This document shows positions 1 through 5,717 of a DNA stretch of 6,619 nt, piece by piece. A model generated the notes under the pieces. The model was not told the origin of the DNA. It did no database searches and saw nothing but the letters and a program-made list of their open reading frames with translations. Position numbers and translations under genes: made by a program. This stretch comes from Methanosarcinales archaeon (GTDB taxonomy: Archaea; Halobacteriota; Syntropharchaeia; Alkanophagales; Methanospirareceae): the NCBI GenBank assembly GCA_025464275.1, contig JAODGR010000025.1, positions 1-6,619 of the forward strand. Direction: 5' to 3'. How positions within the stretch are numbered: the stretch's first letter is position 1; each line of letters opens with the position of its first letter.

Positions 1-22
1 CCCACTCCATCGAGATTTGCAT

Positions 23-58
23 ATCTGATACCTGATATACTATACCTTATACTTTTAC
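23..58. repeat. Degenerate 7-bp periodic AT-rich leader
   Basis: Four consecutive 7-base units, atctgat, acctgat, atactat and accttat (23-50), are followed by a weaker fifth. A further atctgat occurs at 79-85 and overlaps the start codon of the downstream peptidase gene. The stretch is very AT-rich and contains TATA-like words (for example at 41-51 and 68-75), so it may also hold the promoter. I see no Shine-Dalgarno match ahead of ATG 84. The periodicity is read directly; any function is inferred. Confidence 0.45.
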
Positions 59-83
59 TCCTCCACTTTTATATTTCTATCTG

Positions 84-1046
84 ATGACCGCCACTGTCAC
101 TGCCCGCACTGCCCCACGTAATACCGGAGCCAGATTCGAGGAGGAGATGAAGCTATGGAAGTGGCTCGGGAATGAACTCCTCGGTAATGCCTTCAATACC
201 ACCGCGATTACCGATTTTGAGGAATTAAAGAAGGCAGTGAAACGAGCTTTGTTCGCCGATGCTGAGCGCCTCGTGGACGTAACAGGGCAGAATACACCAC
301 CGGTCAATCCTGAAATCGTGGCGAAAGCGCGGAAAGTGATTGAAATTGAGAGCGCTGCCATAGATACCGATGCCCTGATTGTCCCCTGCAGAGGTGGTTT
401 CCTGATGAAAATCAACGAGAAGCTACCCCTCGTCAGGCAGCGATTCGCATGTGCACATGAGATAGCACACACTTACTTCTTTGACCTCGGTACCGACCCA
501 CCCTCCAAGCCCTACAAGAGGTCAGCAGCCAGGTATTGGGTGGAGGAGGGATTGTGTTACGAGTTAGCGAGAAGGATACTGATGCCCACGGAGATGATAA
601 AGAGATGGATGGATAATGCCACACCACCCTATATAAGAGACTTTAGAGCGATGATGCGCTCGTTCTTCGTATCCGGTGAATTGCTGGCATACCGTATCCA
701 TGATTTAGCACCCTGGAATGCACTGATGCTCATCTTTGAGCTCAACAATCGCACTGATACCGGCAGTGGAGACAGAGATAGAGATATAAGGATATCTCTG
801 TATAAGGTATTGAAATCGGGTAATAAACTGAATAACATTCATGTAGGGAGAAAGGGCTTGGAGGTGACGGACCCGGTGCTTAAAGAGCTACTCCTGTGTG
901 CTTTCAGGGCTAAGAATACGACGGAGGTGGTGGAGGAGAGCGGTATAAGAATATCCATCGGCAATTTGAGAGGAGAGATTGCATCGCTCGGCGCTTCCTA
1001 CATGGGCTCTTATCCACCAAAAGTCATTGCTATTCTATCTCTGTAG
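84..1046 (+). CDS. ImmA/IrrE-family zinc metallopeptidase (COG2856-like)
   Basis: The protein has 320 residues and is probably a cytoplasmic zinc-dependent endopeptidase. The key evidence is the metal site RFACAHEIAHTYFFD, with HEIAH at residues 125-129. It is followed about 25 residues later by WVEEGLCYELARRILMP (152-168), which matches the ImmA/IrrE pattern of an acidic third zinc ligand (E154 or E155) ahead of an FA..LLMP-like helix. H125, H129 and the glutamate would bind zinc and E126 would be the catalytic base. Residues 60-120 resemble the beta-strand region that leads into the active-site helix in this family. Residues 200-320 match nothing I recognise. Family members often cleave a DNA-binding repressor, as ImmA and IrrE do, but no helix-turn-helix domain is fused here and no repressor gene is visible, so the substrate is unknown. 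The ATG at 84 has no Shine-Dalgarno and may be leaderless. An in-frame ATG at 147 directly abuts a GAGGAG and is a weaker alternative. The gene converges on the next one with 8 bases between stops. Confidence 0.8.
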   Translation: MTATVTARTAPRNTGARFEEEMKLWKWLGNELLGNAFNTTAITDFEELKKAVKRALFADAERLVDVTGQNTPPVNPEIVAKARKVIEIESAAIDTDALIVPCRGGFLMKINEKLPLVRQRFACAHEIAHTYFFDLGTDPPSKPYKRSAARYWVEEGLCYELARRILMPTEMIKRWMDNATPPYIRDFRAMMRSFFVSGELLAYRIHDLAPWNALMLIFELNNRTDTGSGDRDRDIRISLYKVLKSGNKLNNIHVGRKGLEVTDPVLKELLLCAFRAKNTTEVVEESGIRISIGNLRGEIASLGASYMGSYPPKVIAILSL

Positions 1047-1054
1047 CACCACCA

Positions 1055-1627
1055 TTACGCAGCGAGAATCAGGTCCATCAGCGTTTTTCTGTCCACCTCC
1101 ACCCGCGTTCGCCACCCAATACAGAGCGTTTTCTCCTCCTCGTCCTCCTTCAGGTAGCCCTGTAATATATACCGCTCCAGCATGGATATGACCCTGCGTC
1201 TGGGGAACTTATCAGCCAGGAAATCCTCTACCGACTTCCTCGTTGCCTTGCCCTGCTTCGCAATGAGATATGCCAGTGTAGCAGATAATATAGCCACATC
1301 GTCTATCCTGAGACCGGAAGCTTTATCTATCAGATGCTCCTTGAACACCACCATGAATCGGTCGTTGTCCCTGTCCTTACTCTTGTGCTTATCTCCACCA
1401 CTCGCACCCGCTACCACTTCTACCTCGCTCTCGCTTATCATCCTCACTTCCAGTCCGAGTTTGAGCAGAATGGAATTCAATATCTCTATTATCTCCATGT
1501 AATCCTCACCCAGAGCTTTCTTGAGTTCCCAACCCTTAACACCCGGCTTATGGTGCCTCCGGAATAACAGCAGCTGAGCCGCCTTCTTCACCTTCCGCTC
1601 TGCTCTTGCTCTCTCTTCTTGCGCCAT
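1055..1627 (-). CDS. Tandem winged-helix protein, kite/MAGE (Nse3/ScpB)-like
   Basis: The protein has 190 residues and is the last gene of the minus-strand operon. It reads as two winged-helix units, at about residues 14-73 and 108-182, joined by a charged linker (74-92) rich in K, D and R. The second unit carries the best clue: a helix like LAYLIAKQGKATRKSVEDFL, then YILQGYLK (153-160), then CIGWRTRVEV (169-178). This resembles the end of the MAGE homology domain, where a QGYL-type strand is followed by a WGPRA..E motif. MAGE/Nse3 and bacterial ScpB are both kite proteins, which bind the kleisin of SMC chromosome-organising complexes. The upstream gene may encode that kleisin. ATG 1627 has a GAGG about 10 bases upstream and overlaps the upstream gene by 40 bases. 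A GTG at 1591 would instead form a 4-base GTGA overlap and give 178 residues. The kite assignment comes from motif memory and domain pattern, not a search; a generic winged-helix protein is the alternative. Confidence 0.6.
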   Translation of the reverse strand: MAQEERARAERKVKKAAQLLLFRRHHKPGVKGWELKKALGEDYMEIIEILNSILLKLGLEVRMISESEVEVVAGASGGDKHKSKDRDNDRFMVVFKEHLIDKASGLRIDDVAILSATLAYLIAKQGKATRKSVEDFLADKFPRRRVISMLERYILQGYLKEDEEEKTLCIGWRTRVEVDRKTLMDLILAA

Positions 1628-2424
1628 TTATGCCAATCCTCATAGCTTATTGCTATAGGAACAGACTTGGGCATCCGCACAGGCATCCTCTGTGTAGGTG
1701 CTCCTGCTGGAAGAGGATAGAGGTATATCTTCTCTTCCAGTGGTTCGATATCAAGCCCCGCACTGCCCTCGCTCACCAGATAACTGGTTAGATACGCCCT
1801 TCTTATACTATCTCCAAAATCGTCCACATACACGAAATCGTGATACTCGGTCCTGCCACGTGCTTCCAGCTCCGCCTGTAGCGCCTGTAGCTGCTCCCGA
1901 AACTCGGTCTCTGAGAATATACGGAGTGCAATCAAATCTTCAAACCCGATTGTACCACCTCCTGCCTCTGAGAGCGGGCTCTCAACCAGCCCTCGCTTGC
2001 GCTCGTTCAGTGGCAGCAGTGCGTTCCAGTATTCAAGACCCTCCTTCAATCGCTCAGGCGTGAGCATGTCAAGAGAGACCACAGGATGCCAGGCTTTAAA
2101 GAATGCCGATGCCAGCTGAGCGGGTTCCATGAGCTTCAATTTGAGTTCGATTAATGCAGGGTCGAGGTAGAACGATGTGGAGCGGTCTTTTATCCACTTA
2201 CATTGCCGCTCTATCACCTTCGCCAGCTCGGACACCGCCTCTCCATCCAGTAGAAGGTCTTCTATACTCCTCCATCTCTTCAGGTACTCACGCAGAATCG
2301 CAAGATAGTGCCTCACATCCAGGTCAAACGGGTCGGTTTCTGCACTCTGTATCGTCTTGCAGAAGCTAATCAGTCGTAACAGGTCTTCTACCCTCTTCTT
2401 ATCCACACCTCTCCTATCTCTCAT
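1588..2424 (-). CDS. Uncharacterised protein, possible ScpA-like kleisin
   Basis: The protein has 278 residues, is mostly helical and charged, and has no signal peptide or membrane segment. I do not recognise it firmly. Residues 11-50 contain RVEDLLRLISFC followed by DPFDLDVRHYLAIL, reminiscent of the ScpA N-terminus, where a helix precedes a DPWDIDI-like motif. Residues 64-100 form long amphipathic helices. Near 205-238, a helix followed by SAGLDIEPLEEKIYLYP faintly resembles the C-terminal winged helix of ScpA. The tail (250-278) is basic and has a WHKWRKK cluster. The gene lies directly before a putative kite protein, an order typical of scpA-scpB. ATG 2424 was chosen because it overlaps the aconitase stop as ATGA and has an AGGAGG box just upstream. 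The frame stays open to 2529, but that extension would lie inside the aconitase gene. The kleisin role is inference, and an unrelated helical protein is quite possible. Confidence 0.55.
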   Translation of the reverse strand: MRDRRGVDKKRVEDLLRLISFCKTIQSAETDPFDLDVRHYLAILREYLKRWRSIEDLLLDGEAVSELAKVIERQCKWIKDRSTSFYLDPALIELKLKLMEPAQLASAFFKAWHPVVSLDMLTPERLKEGLEYWNALLPLNERKRGLVESPLSEAGGGTIGFEDLIALRIFSETEFREQLQALQAELEARGRTEYHDFVYVDDFGDSIRRAYLTSYLVSEGSAGLDIEPLEEKIYLYPLPAGAPTQRMPVRMPKSVPIAISYEDWHKWRKKREQEQSGR

Positions 2425-4463
2425 CGCCCCTCCTGCATCATCCCTCTGCTCCCAGGTCTGGATTTGATATATGAGAGCAAGCCACCTGCGAGCACAATCT
2501 CCCGCTCTCGATTCGTGAGATGAGAGCAAACCCTGAACTCAAATCCGCTACCATTACCACTGCCCCTGCTCCTGCCCTTATCTATCACCCTCATCTGCTC
2601 ATTTCTCGCTAACCTCTGCCTTACATCCGGTATCTCCAGCTCATCACCCTGCTCCACCTCATCGTAATCGGATGGCGAATCGAAGTTGAGGGGGAGAATC
2701 CCGAAATTGATGAGATTTGACCTGTGTATCCGCTCGATCGACTTTGCTATCACAGCCTTTACACCCAGAAATGCAGGGCACAGAGCTGCATGCTCCCTCG
2801 ATGAGCCCTGACCATAGCTCTCACCCGCTACGATGATATTATACCGCCCTTTAGCCTGATTGCCCACTGCTCTACTGTAAAAACCATCATCCAGCGGCTC
2901 AAACACGAACTCCGCATATTTCGCTATATTTGACCTGTATTTCAGCCTCCTCCCGGCAGGCATTATGTGGTCTGTGGTGATATTGTCACCTACTTTTATG
3001 GTAACCACTCCGGAGAGGGTATCTGGCAGTGGCGTGAACCGCGGAGGAGGGAGCCCTATATTTGGTCCACGGTATATCTCGGTATCCGTGGACGCGGAAC
3101 GTTCAGGCTGGAGAATCATGCTGTCATCTATCTCATACATGCCTTCCGGCACCGCATCAATCTCTGGGTATTTCATCCCTGATTCCAGTCCGAATTCCCT
3201 CGGGTCGGTAATCCTGCCTGTTAGCGCCGCTACCGCAGCTACCACTGGACTGACCAGATATACCTTCGCACTCTCTGTCCCTGAGCGCCCCCGGTAGTTC
3301 CTGTTGCTCGTGCGTAATGAGACCGCATCCGTGGCTGGAGCATAGCTGTTACCGATACAGAACCCGCAGGTGCATTCCGCAATTCGTGCACCGGCATCGA
3401 TGAGCGATCTCAATCCACCCGCACGCGTGATATTATCAAGTACCTGCCTCGAGCCCGGTGCCACCACCAGCTCCACATCTGGATGCACCTTCTTCCCCTC
3501 CAGTATCTTCGCAACGGTCATCAGGTCCTTGTACGACGAGTTGGTACAGCTACCTATGCATACCTGATTCACCTCTATACCCTCCAGGTCCGCCACAGGC
3601 TTTATATTATCCGGACTATGTGGGCAGGCAGCAAGTGGGACTATCTCATCCAGGTCAATCACAACCTTAGATTCGTAGTCCTCAGGCTCCGGGTCTGCAT
3701 CAGCCCGGAGTTCAATCCAGTCCTGAGCCCGCCGCTGAGCTCGCAGGAATCGAAGTGTATTGGCATCACTGGGGAATATAGAAGTTGTGACACCACATTC
3801 TGCACCCATATTCGCTATCGTCGCTCGCTCAGGTACTGAGAGGGTTCTCAACCCCTCCCCCCTGTATTCAAATACATAGCCCACATTACCACGCGTGGTG
3901 AACAGTTCAAGAACCTTTAAAGCCACATCCTTGGCTGTTACCCATGGTCTGAGCTGCCCCCTCAGCTCCAGCGCTATCACAGCAGGGCATGAGAGATAAA
4001 ACGGGGCACCACTCATCGCCACTGCCACATCCAGACCACCAGCACCGATTCCAAGCATGCCTATACCACCGGCAGTGGGCGTATGACTATCTGAGCCGAG
4101 CAATGTCTTACCCGGTATGGCAAATCGTTCAAGATGGACCTGATGGCAGATGCCATTCCCCGGCTTCGAGTACAGAATACCATACTTACGTGCAATTGAC
4201 CTCAGGTAGCGGTGGTCATCGGCGTTTTCAAACCCCGACTGGATGGTATTGTGGTCCACATAGCTCACAGATAACTCGGTCTTCAGCTTTAACTCCCCGG
4301 CACCCTCTAACAGTGACTCCAGCTGGAGATATGCCATCGTACCCGTGGCATCCTGGGTCAATGTCTGGTCTATCCTCAGTCCTATCTCCTCACCGGGCTC
4401 GAACTTACCCTCCTCTATATGCCCCTCTATTATCTTCCTCGTTATACTCCTGCTTACGCTCAT
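2421..4463 (-). CDS. acn: Aconitate hydratase, Aquifex-type
   Basis: This 680-residue [4Fe-4S] enzyme interconverts citrate and isocitrate through cis-aconitate in the cytoplasm. The domain order is canonical. Substrate-site motif QDATGTMA is at 37-44, DHN at 70-72 and GSDSHT at 123-128. The cluster-binding cysteines are C306 in GSCTN and C366/C369 in TCGFCIGN. SNRNYRGRSGT lies at 386-396. The swivelling C-terminal domain begins near 485 with GDNITTDHIMPAG (492-504) and carries GESYGQGSSREHAAL (547-561), the loop with the catalytic serine, and NLINFGILPL (583-592). The length fits the shorter archaeal/Aquifex class, not the roughly 900-residue AcnA. All key residues are present, so it should be active. 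In archaea with an incomplete TCA cycle it would feed citrate towards 2-oxoglutarate and glutamate. 3-Isopropylmalate or homoaconitate dehydratase is unlikely, because both domains are fused and the aconitase motifs are complete. The start is 5 bases after the upstream stop, with a GAAGAGA just ahead. Confidence 0.95.
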   Translation of the reverse strand: MSVSRSITRKIIEGHIEEGKFEPGEEIGLRIDQTLTQDATGTMAYLQLESLLEGAGELKLKTELSVSYVDHNTIQSGFENADDHRYLRSIARKYGILYSKPGNGICHQVHLERFAIPGKTLLGSDSHTPTAGGIGMLGIGAGGLDVAVAMSGAPFYLSCPAVIALELRGQLRPWVTAKDVALKVLELFTTRGNVGYVFEYRGEGLRTLSVPERATIANMGAECGVTTSIFPSDANTLRFLRAQRRAQDWIELRADADPEPEDYESKVVIDLDEIVPLAACPHSPDNIKPVADLEGIEVNQVCIGSCTNSSYKDLMTVAKILEGKKVHPDVELVVAPGSRQVLDNITRAGGLRSLIDAGARIAECTCGFCIGNSYAPATDAVSLRTSNRNYRGRSGTESAKVYLVSPVVAAVAALTGRITDPREFGLESGMKYPEIDAVPEGMYEIDDSMILQPERSASTDTEIYRGPNIGLPPPRFTPLPDTLSGVVTIKVGDNITTDHIMPAGRRLKYRSNIAKYAEFVFEPLDDGFYSRAVGNQAKGRYNIIVAGESYGQGSSREHAALCPAFLGVKAVIAKSIERIHRSNLINFGILPLNFDSPSDYDEVEQGDELEIPDVRQRLARNEQMRVIDKGRSRGSGNGSGFEFRVCSHLTNREREIVLAGGLLSYIKSRPGSRGMMQEGR
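2427..2434 (-). promoter_or_regulatory. Strong ribosome binding site fixing the start at 2424
   Basis: On the minus strand AGGAGGGG ends 2 bases before ATG 2424, with the AGGAGG core 4 bases away. It lies inside the last codons of the aconitase gene. With the ATGA stop-start overlap, it decides the start of the kleisin-like gene and indicates translational coupling. Confidence 0.7.
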
Positions 4464-4468
4464 TCTCT

Positions 4469-5113
4469 TCAGTGATGTGTTTTATACAGTTCATCCATTA
4501 ATAGCTGCATCGCTTCCTTCTCCCTCCTGCCCCCGCATCTCGCCACAATCCTCTCATAATCCCTCATCCGTGCCAGCTGCATCTGCACCTGCATCCCCTC
4601 ACCCTGATGCGGATGCGCATGCTCCTGCTCCTGCCCCTGCCCGTACACATGTCCACACCTCCATCTTGATACGAGGATTGCCGCTTCTATGACTGCATTG
4701 AGTCCCCTGTTTATCGCGCATATCCCCGCCCGGATGACTGCCACGGCGAGCGGGTATAACATGAACAGCAGAGAATCCTCATCCTCTTCTACCTGATTAC
4801 ACCTGAACAGTATCCATGAATTCGCTTCCTTCAGTACAGGGAAGCCATGGAAGAGCGAGAAATCGGATGGACTCAGATTACCGATGAGGGTCTTCGCGAA
4901 GAGGAGTGCATCCATCGTCACATTCACCGCTAAGCGCCTGGTCTCTTCCACATTCGCAATGGTTCGCGAGCCCCTGTACAGGCGCACGTGGTATCTCCCA
5001 TCACTGTTCAGAATCCCCACCGGTGCCGCATTGGGTATGCCAGCACGTGACTGTGTGGTGGCTATCACCTCAGATATCCCCTCTCGCAGACCAGCCTCCG
5101 TTAAATCCTCCAT
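4469..5113 (-). CDS. DUF447-family protein, FMN-binding split-barrel fold
   Basis: The protein has 214 residues and is the first gene of the minus-strand operon. The N-terminal half has the DUF447 signature: EGISEVIATT (11-20), NAAPVGIL (28-35), VRLYRGSRT (43-51) and LAVNVTMDALLFAK (61-74). The helical C-terminal part GLNAVIEAAILVSR (137-150) and the closing ARCGGRREKEAMQLL (191-205) also fit the family as I know it. DUF447 proteins adopt a flavin-reductase-like split barrel, but no enzymatic role is established to my knowledge. They are common in methanogens, and relatives occur in C1-carrier (methanopterin) gene clusters. Between the last two blocks, residues 154-183 are rich in Gln, His and Glu (GHVYGQGQEQEHAHPHQ) and look like a lineage-specific insertion. 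ATG 5113 is preferred; TTG 5119 is in frame two codons earlier but lies in a simple repeat. No clear Shine-Dalgarno is visible, and the leader is short. Confidence 0.85.
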   Translation of the reverse strand: MEDLTEAGLREGISEVIATTQSRAGIPNAAPVGILNSDGRYHVRLYRGSRTIANVEETRRLAVNVTMDALLFAKTLIGNLSPSDFSLFHGFPVLKEANSWILFRCNQVEEDEDSLLFMLYPLAVAVIRAGICAINRGLNAVIEAAILVSRWRCGHVYGQGQEQEHAHPHQGEGMQVQMQLARMRDYERIVARCGGRREKEAMQLLMDELYKTHH

Positions 5114-5114
5114 G

Positions 5115-5144
5115 CTCAACTCAGCTCAACTCAGCTCAGCTCAG
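5115..5144 (-). repeat. Pentanucleotide tandem repeat in operon leader
   Basis: Six direct copies of CTCAR on the plus strand (YTGAG on the minus strand) run right up to the ATG of the DUF447 gene, followed by a degenerate partial copy. If the TATA-like box at 5153-5163 is used, the array would make up most of the 5' leader. Slippage here would change leader length and the position of the in-frame TTG at 5119. The repeat is seen directly; the effect is inferred. Confidence 0.75.
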
Positions 5145-5152
5145 GCTCTGTT

Positions 5153-5163
5153 CCTTATAATTG
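5153..5163 (-). promoter_or_regulatory. Candidate box A (TATA) for the minus-strand operon
   Basis: On the minus strand the AT-rich word AATTATAAGG lies about 40-50 bases upstream of ATG 5113. At the usual archaeal spacing of about 25 bases, transcription would start near 5130, giving a leader of about 17-20 bases. This is the only good TATA-like sequence between the divergent genes on that side. Confidence 0.45.
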
Positions 5164-5179
5164 TAAGTAAGTGTAGTGT

Positions 5180-5210
5180 AAGAAGAATTTTATTAAAGTG
5201 GATTCTTCTT
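5180..5210. promoter_or_regulatory. Perfect 9-bp inverted repeat around the uL14 box A
   Basis: AAGAAGAAT (5180-5188) and its exact reverse complement ATTCTTCTT (5202-5210) flank a 13-base spacer, which contains the TATA-like TTTATTAAA (5189-5197). The symmetric arrangement centred on a core promoter is what an operator for a dimeric repressor looks like. If the transcript starts near 5220, the repeat is not in the mRNA, which argues against an RNA hairpin. The inverted repeat is certain; the operator role is inferred. Confidence 0.5.
5189..5197 (+). promoter_or_regulatory. Candidate box A (TATA) for uL14
   Basis: TTTATTAAA lies about 40 bases upstream of ATG 5235, behind a purine-rich AAGAA tract that could act as a BRE. 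It predicts a transcription start near 5218-5222, immediately at the ribosome binding site. Confidence 0.5.
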
Positions 5211-5217
5211 CTATTTT

Positions 5218-5228
5218 AGGTGAGGGGA
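5218..5228 (+). promoter_or_regulatory. Ribosome binding site of uL14
   Basis: AGGTGA (5218-5223) matches the archaeal Shine-Dalgarno core and is followed by GGGG. It ends 11 bases before ATG 5235, rather long, with the G-run about 6 bases away. It supports the chosen start. Confidence 0.65.
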
Positions 5229-5234
5229 TAAGCA

Positions 5235-5633
5235 ATGAAAGGAGTAAGAGCAAAAGTGACGAAGGCGCTATCCACCGGTGCACGGCTGGATTGTGTGGAT
5301 AACACCGGTGCGAAGGTATTGCAGATAATAGCAGTAAAGGGCTACCGGGGCGTAAAGAATCGATATCCCAGGGCAGGAGTGGGAGATATGGTGGTGGTAA
5401 CAGTGAAGAAGGGCAGACCAGAGATAAAGAAGCAGATATTGAAAGCGGTGATAATAAGACAGAGGAAGGAATACAGGCGCTTATCTGGGATTAGAGTGAA
5501 GTTCGAGGATAACGCCGCGGTCATTGTGGATGATAAAGGCTCCCCAAAGGGCTCTGAGATAAGGGGACCGGTGGCGAGGGAGGCGGTAGAGCGATTCTCC
5601 GCGATAGCTTCAGCCGCTACCATGATTGTGTAA
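5235..5633 (+). CDS. rpl14p: 50S ribosomal protein uL14 (L14p), archaeal type
   Basis: The protein has 132 residues, the normal length for archaeal L14. It is a small beta-barrel protein of the large subunit near the intersubunit face, contacting 23S rRNA. Diagnostic stretches are ARLDCVDNTGAKVLQIIAVK (17-36), YPRAGVGDMVVVTVKKGRPE (44-63), IRQRKEYRRLSGIRVKFEDN (74-93) and the C-terminal GPVAREAVERF (111-121). The sequence is intact. In most archaea this gene sits in a ribosomal operon between S17 and L24. Here its neighbours are the divergent DUF447 operon and a membrane protein gene, and it has its own promoter and ribosome binding site, so it appears to be transcribed separately. I saw no unusual residue that would suggest a non-ribosomal paralogue, but a second copy elsewhere cannot be excluded. 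Confidence 0.96.
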   Translation: MKGVRAKVTKALSTGARLDCVDNTGAKVLQIIAVKGYRGVKNRYPRAGVGDMVVVTVKKGRPEIKKQILKAVIIRQRKEYRRLSGIRVKFEDNAAVIVDDKGSPKGSEIRGPVAREAVERFSAIASAATMIV

Positions 5634-5634
5634 T

Positions 5635-5717
5635 ATCGCAGATTCCTTATTCCGGATTCCTGATCGCAGATGCAGATGACGGATGACAGATAACAGATGA
5701 CAGATGACAGATGAATG
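5635..5717. repeat. Heptad tandem array filling the uL14 to membrane-protein gap
   Basis: Almost the whole gap is made of 7-base units beginning with AT: atcgcag, three attccNN units, atcgcag, a 6-base unit, then atgacgg, atgacag, ataacag, atgacag, atgacag and atgaatg. The last three full units before the end are nearly identical. The array starts within two bases of the uL14 stop codon, and its final unit supplies the ATG at 5711. No Shine-Dalgarno or clear TATA box is visible inside it. Confidence 0.75.

Noticed and set aside
55..64. CTCCTCC read as a Shine-Dalgarno for a minus-strand gene running off the left edge
   Set aside because: No ATG, GTG or TTG lies at a suitable distance on the minus strand.
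773..800. Hairpin (CAGAGAT/ATCTCTG, or AGAGATAT/ATATCTCT) within the metallopeptidase gene
   Set aside because: It lies within a coding stretch of alternating Asp-Arg codons, has two competing pairings and no T-run; most likely a by-product of codon repetition.
1047..1054. Bidirectional terminator between the converging genes
   Set aside because: Only 8 bases separate the stop codons, and no hairpin or T-rich tract is visible there.
1182..2369. Plus-strand open frames opposite the kite-like and kleisin-like genes
   Set aside because: They overlap genes with good starts and operon spacing; the translations look like antisense noise.
2425..2529. N-terminal extension of the kleisin-like reading frame up to 2529
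   Set aside because: It lies wholly inside the aconitase gene, while ATG 2424 has an AGGAGG box and an ATGA overlap with the aconitase stop.
2965..4501. Several long plus-strand open frames opposite the aconitase gene
   Set aside because: They are antisense shadows of a strongly conserved enzyme, with proline/serine-rich low-complexity translations and no family resemblance.
5635..5717. CRISPR-like array
   Set aside because: The units are 7 bases and contiguous with no unique spacers, so it is a simple tandem repeat.
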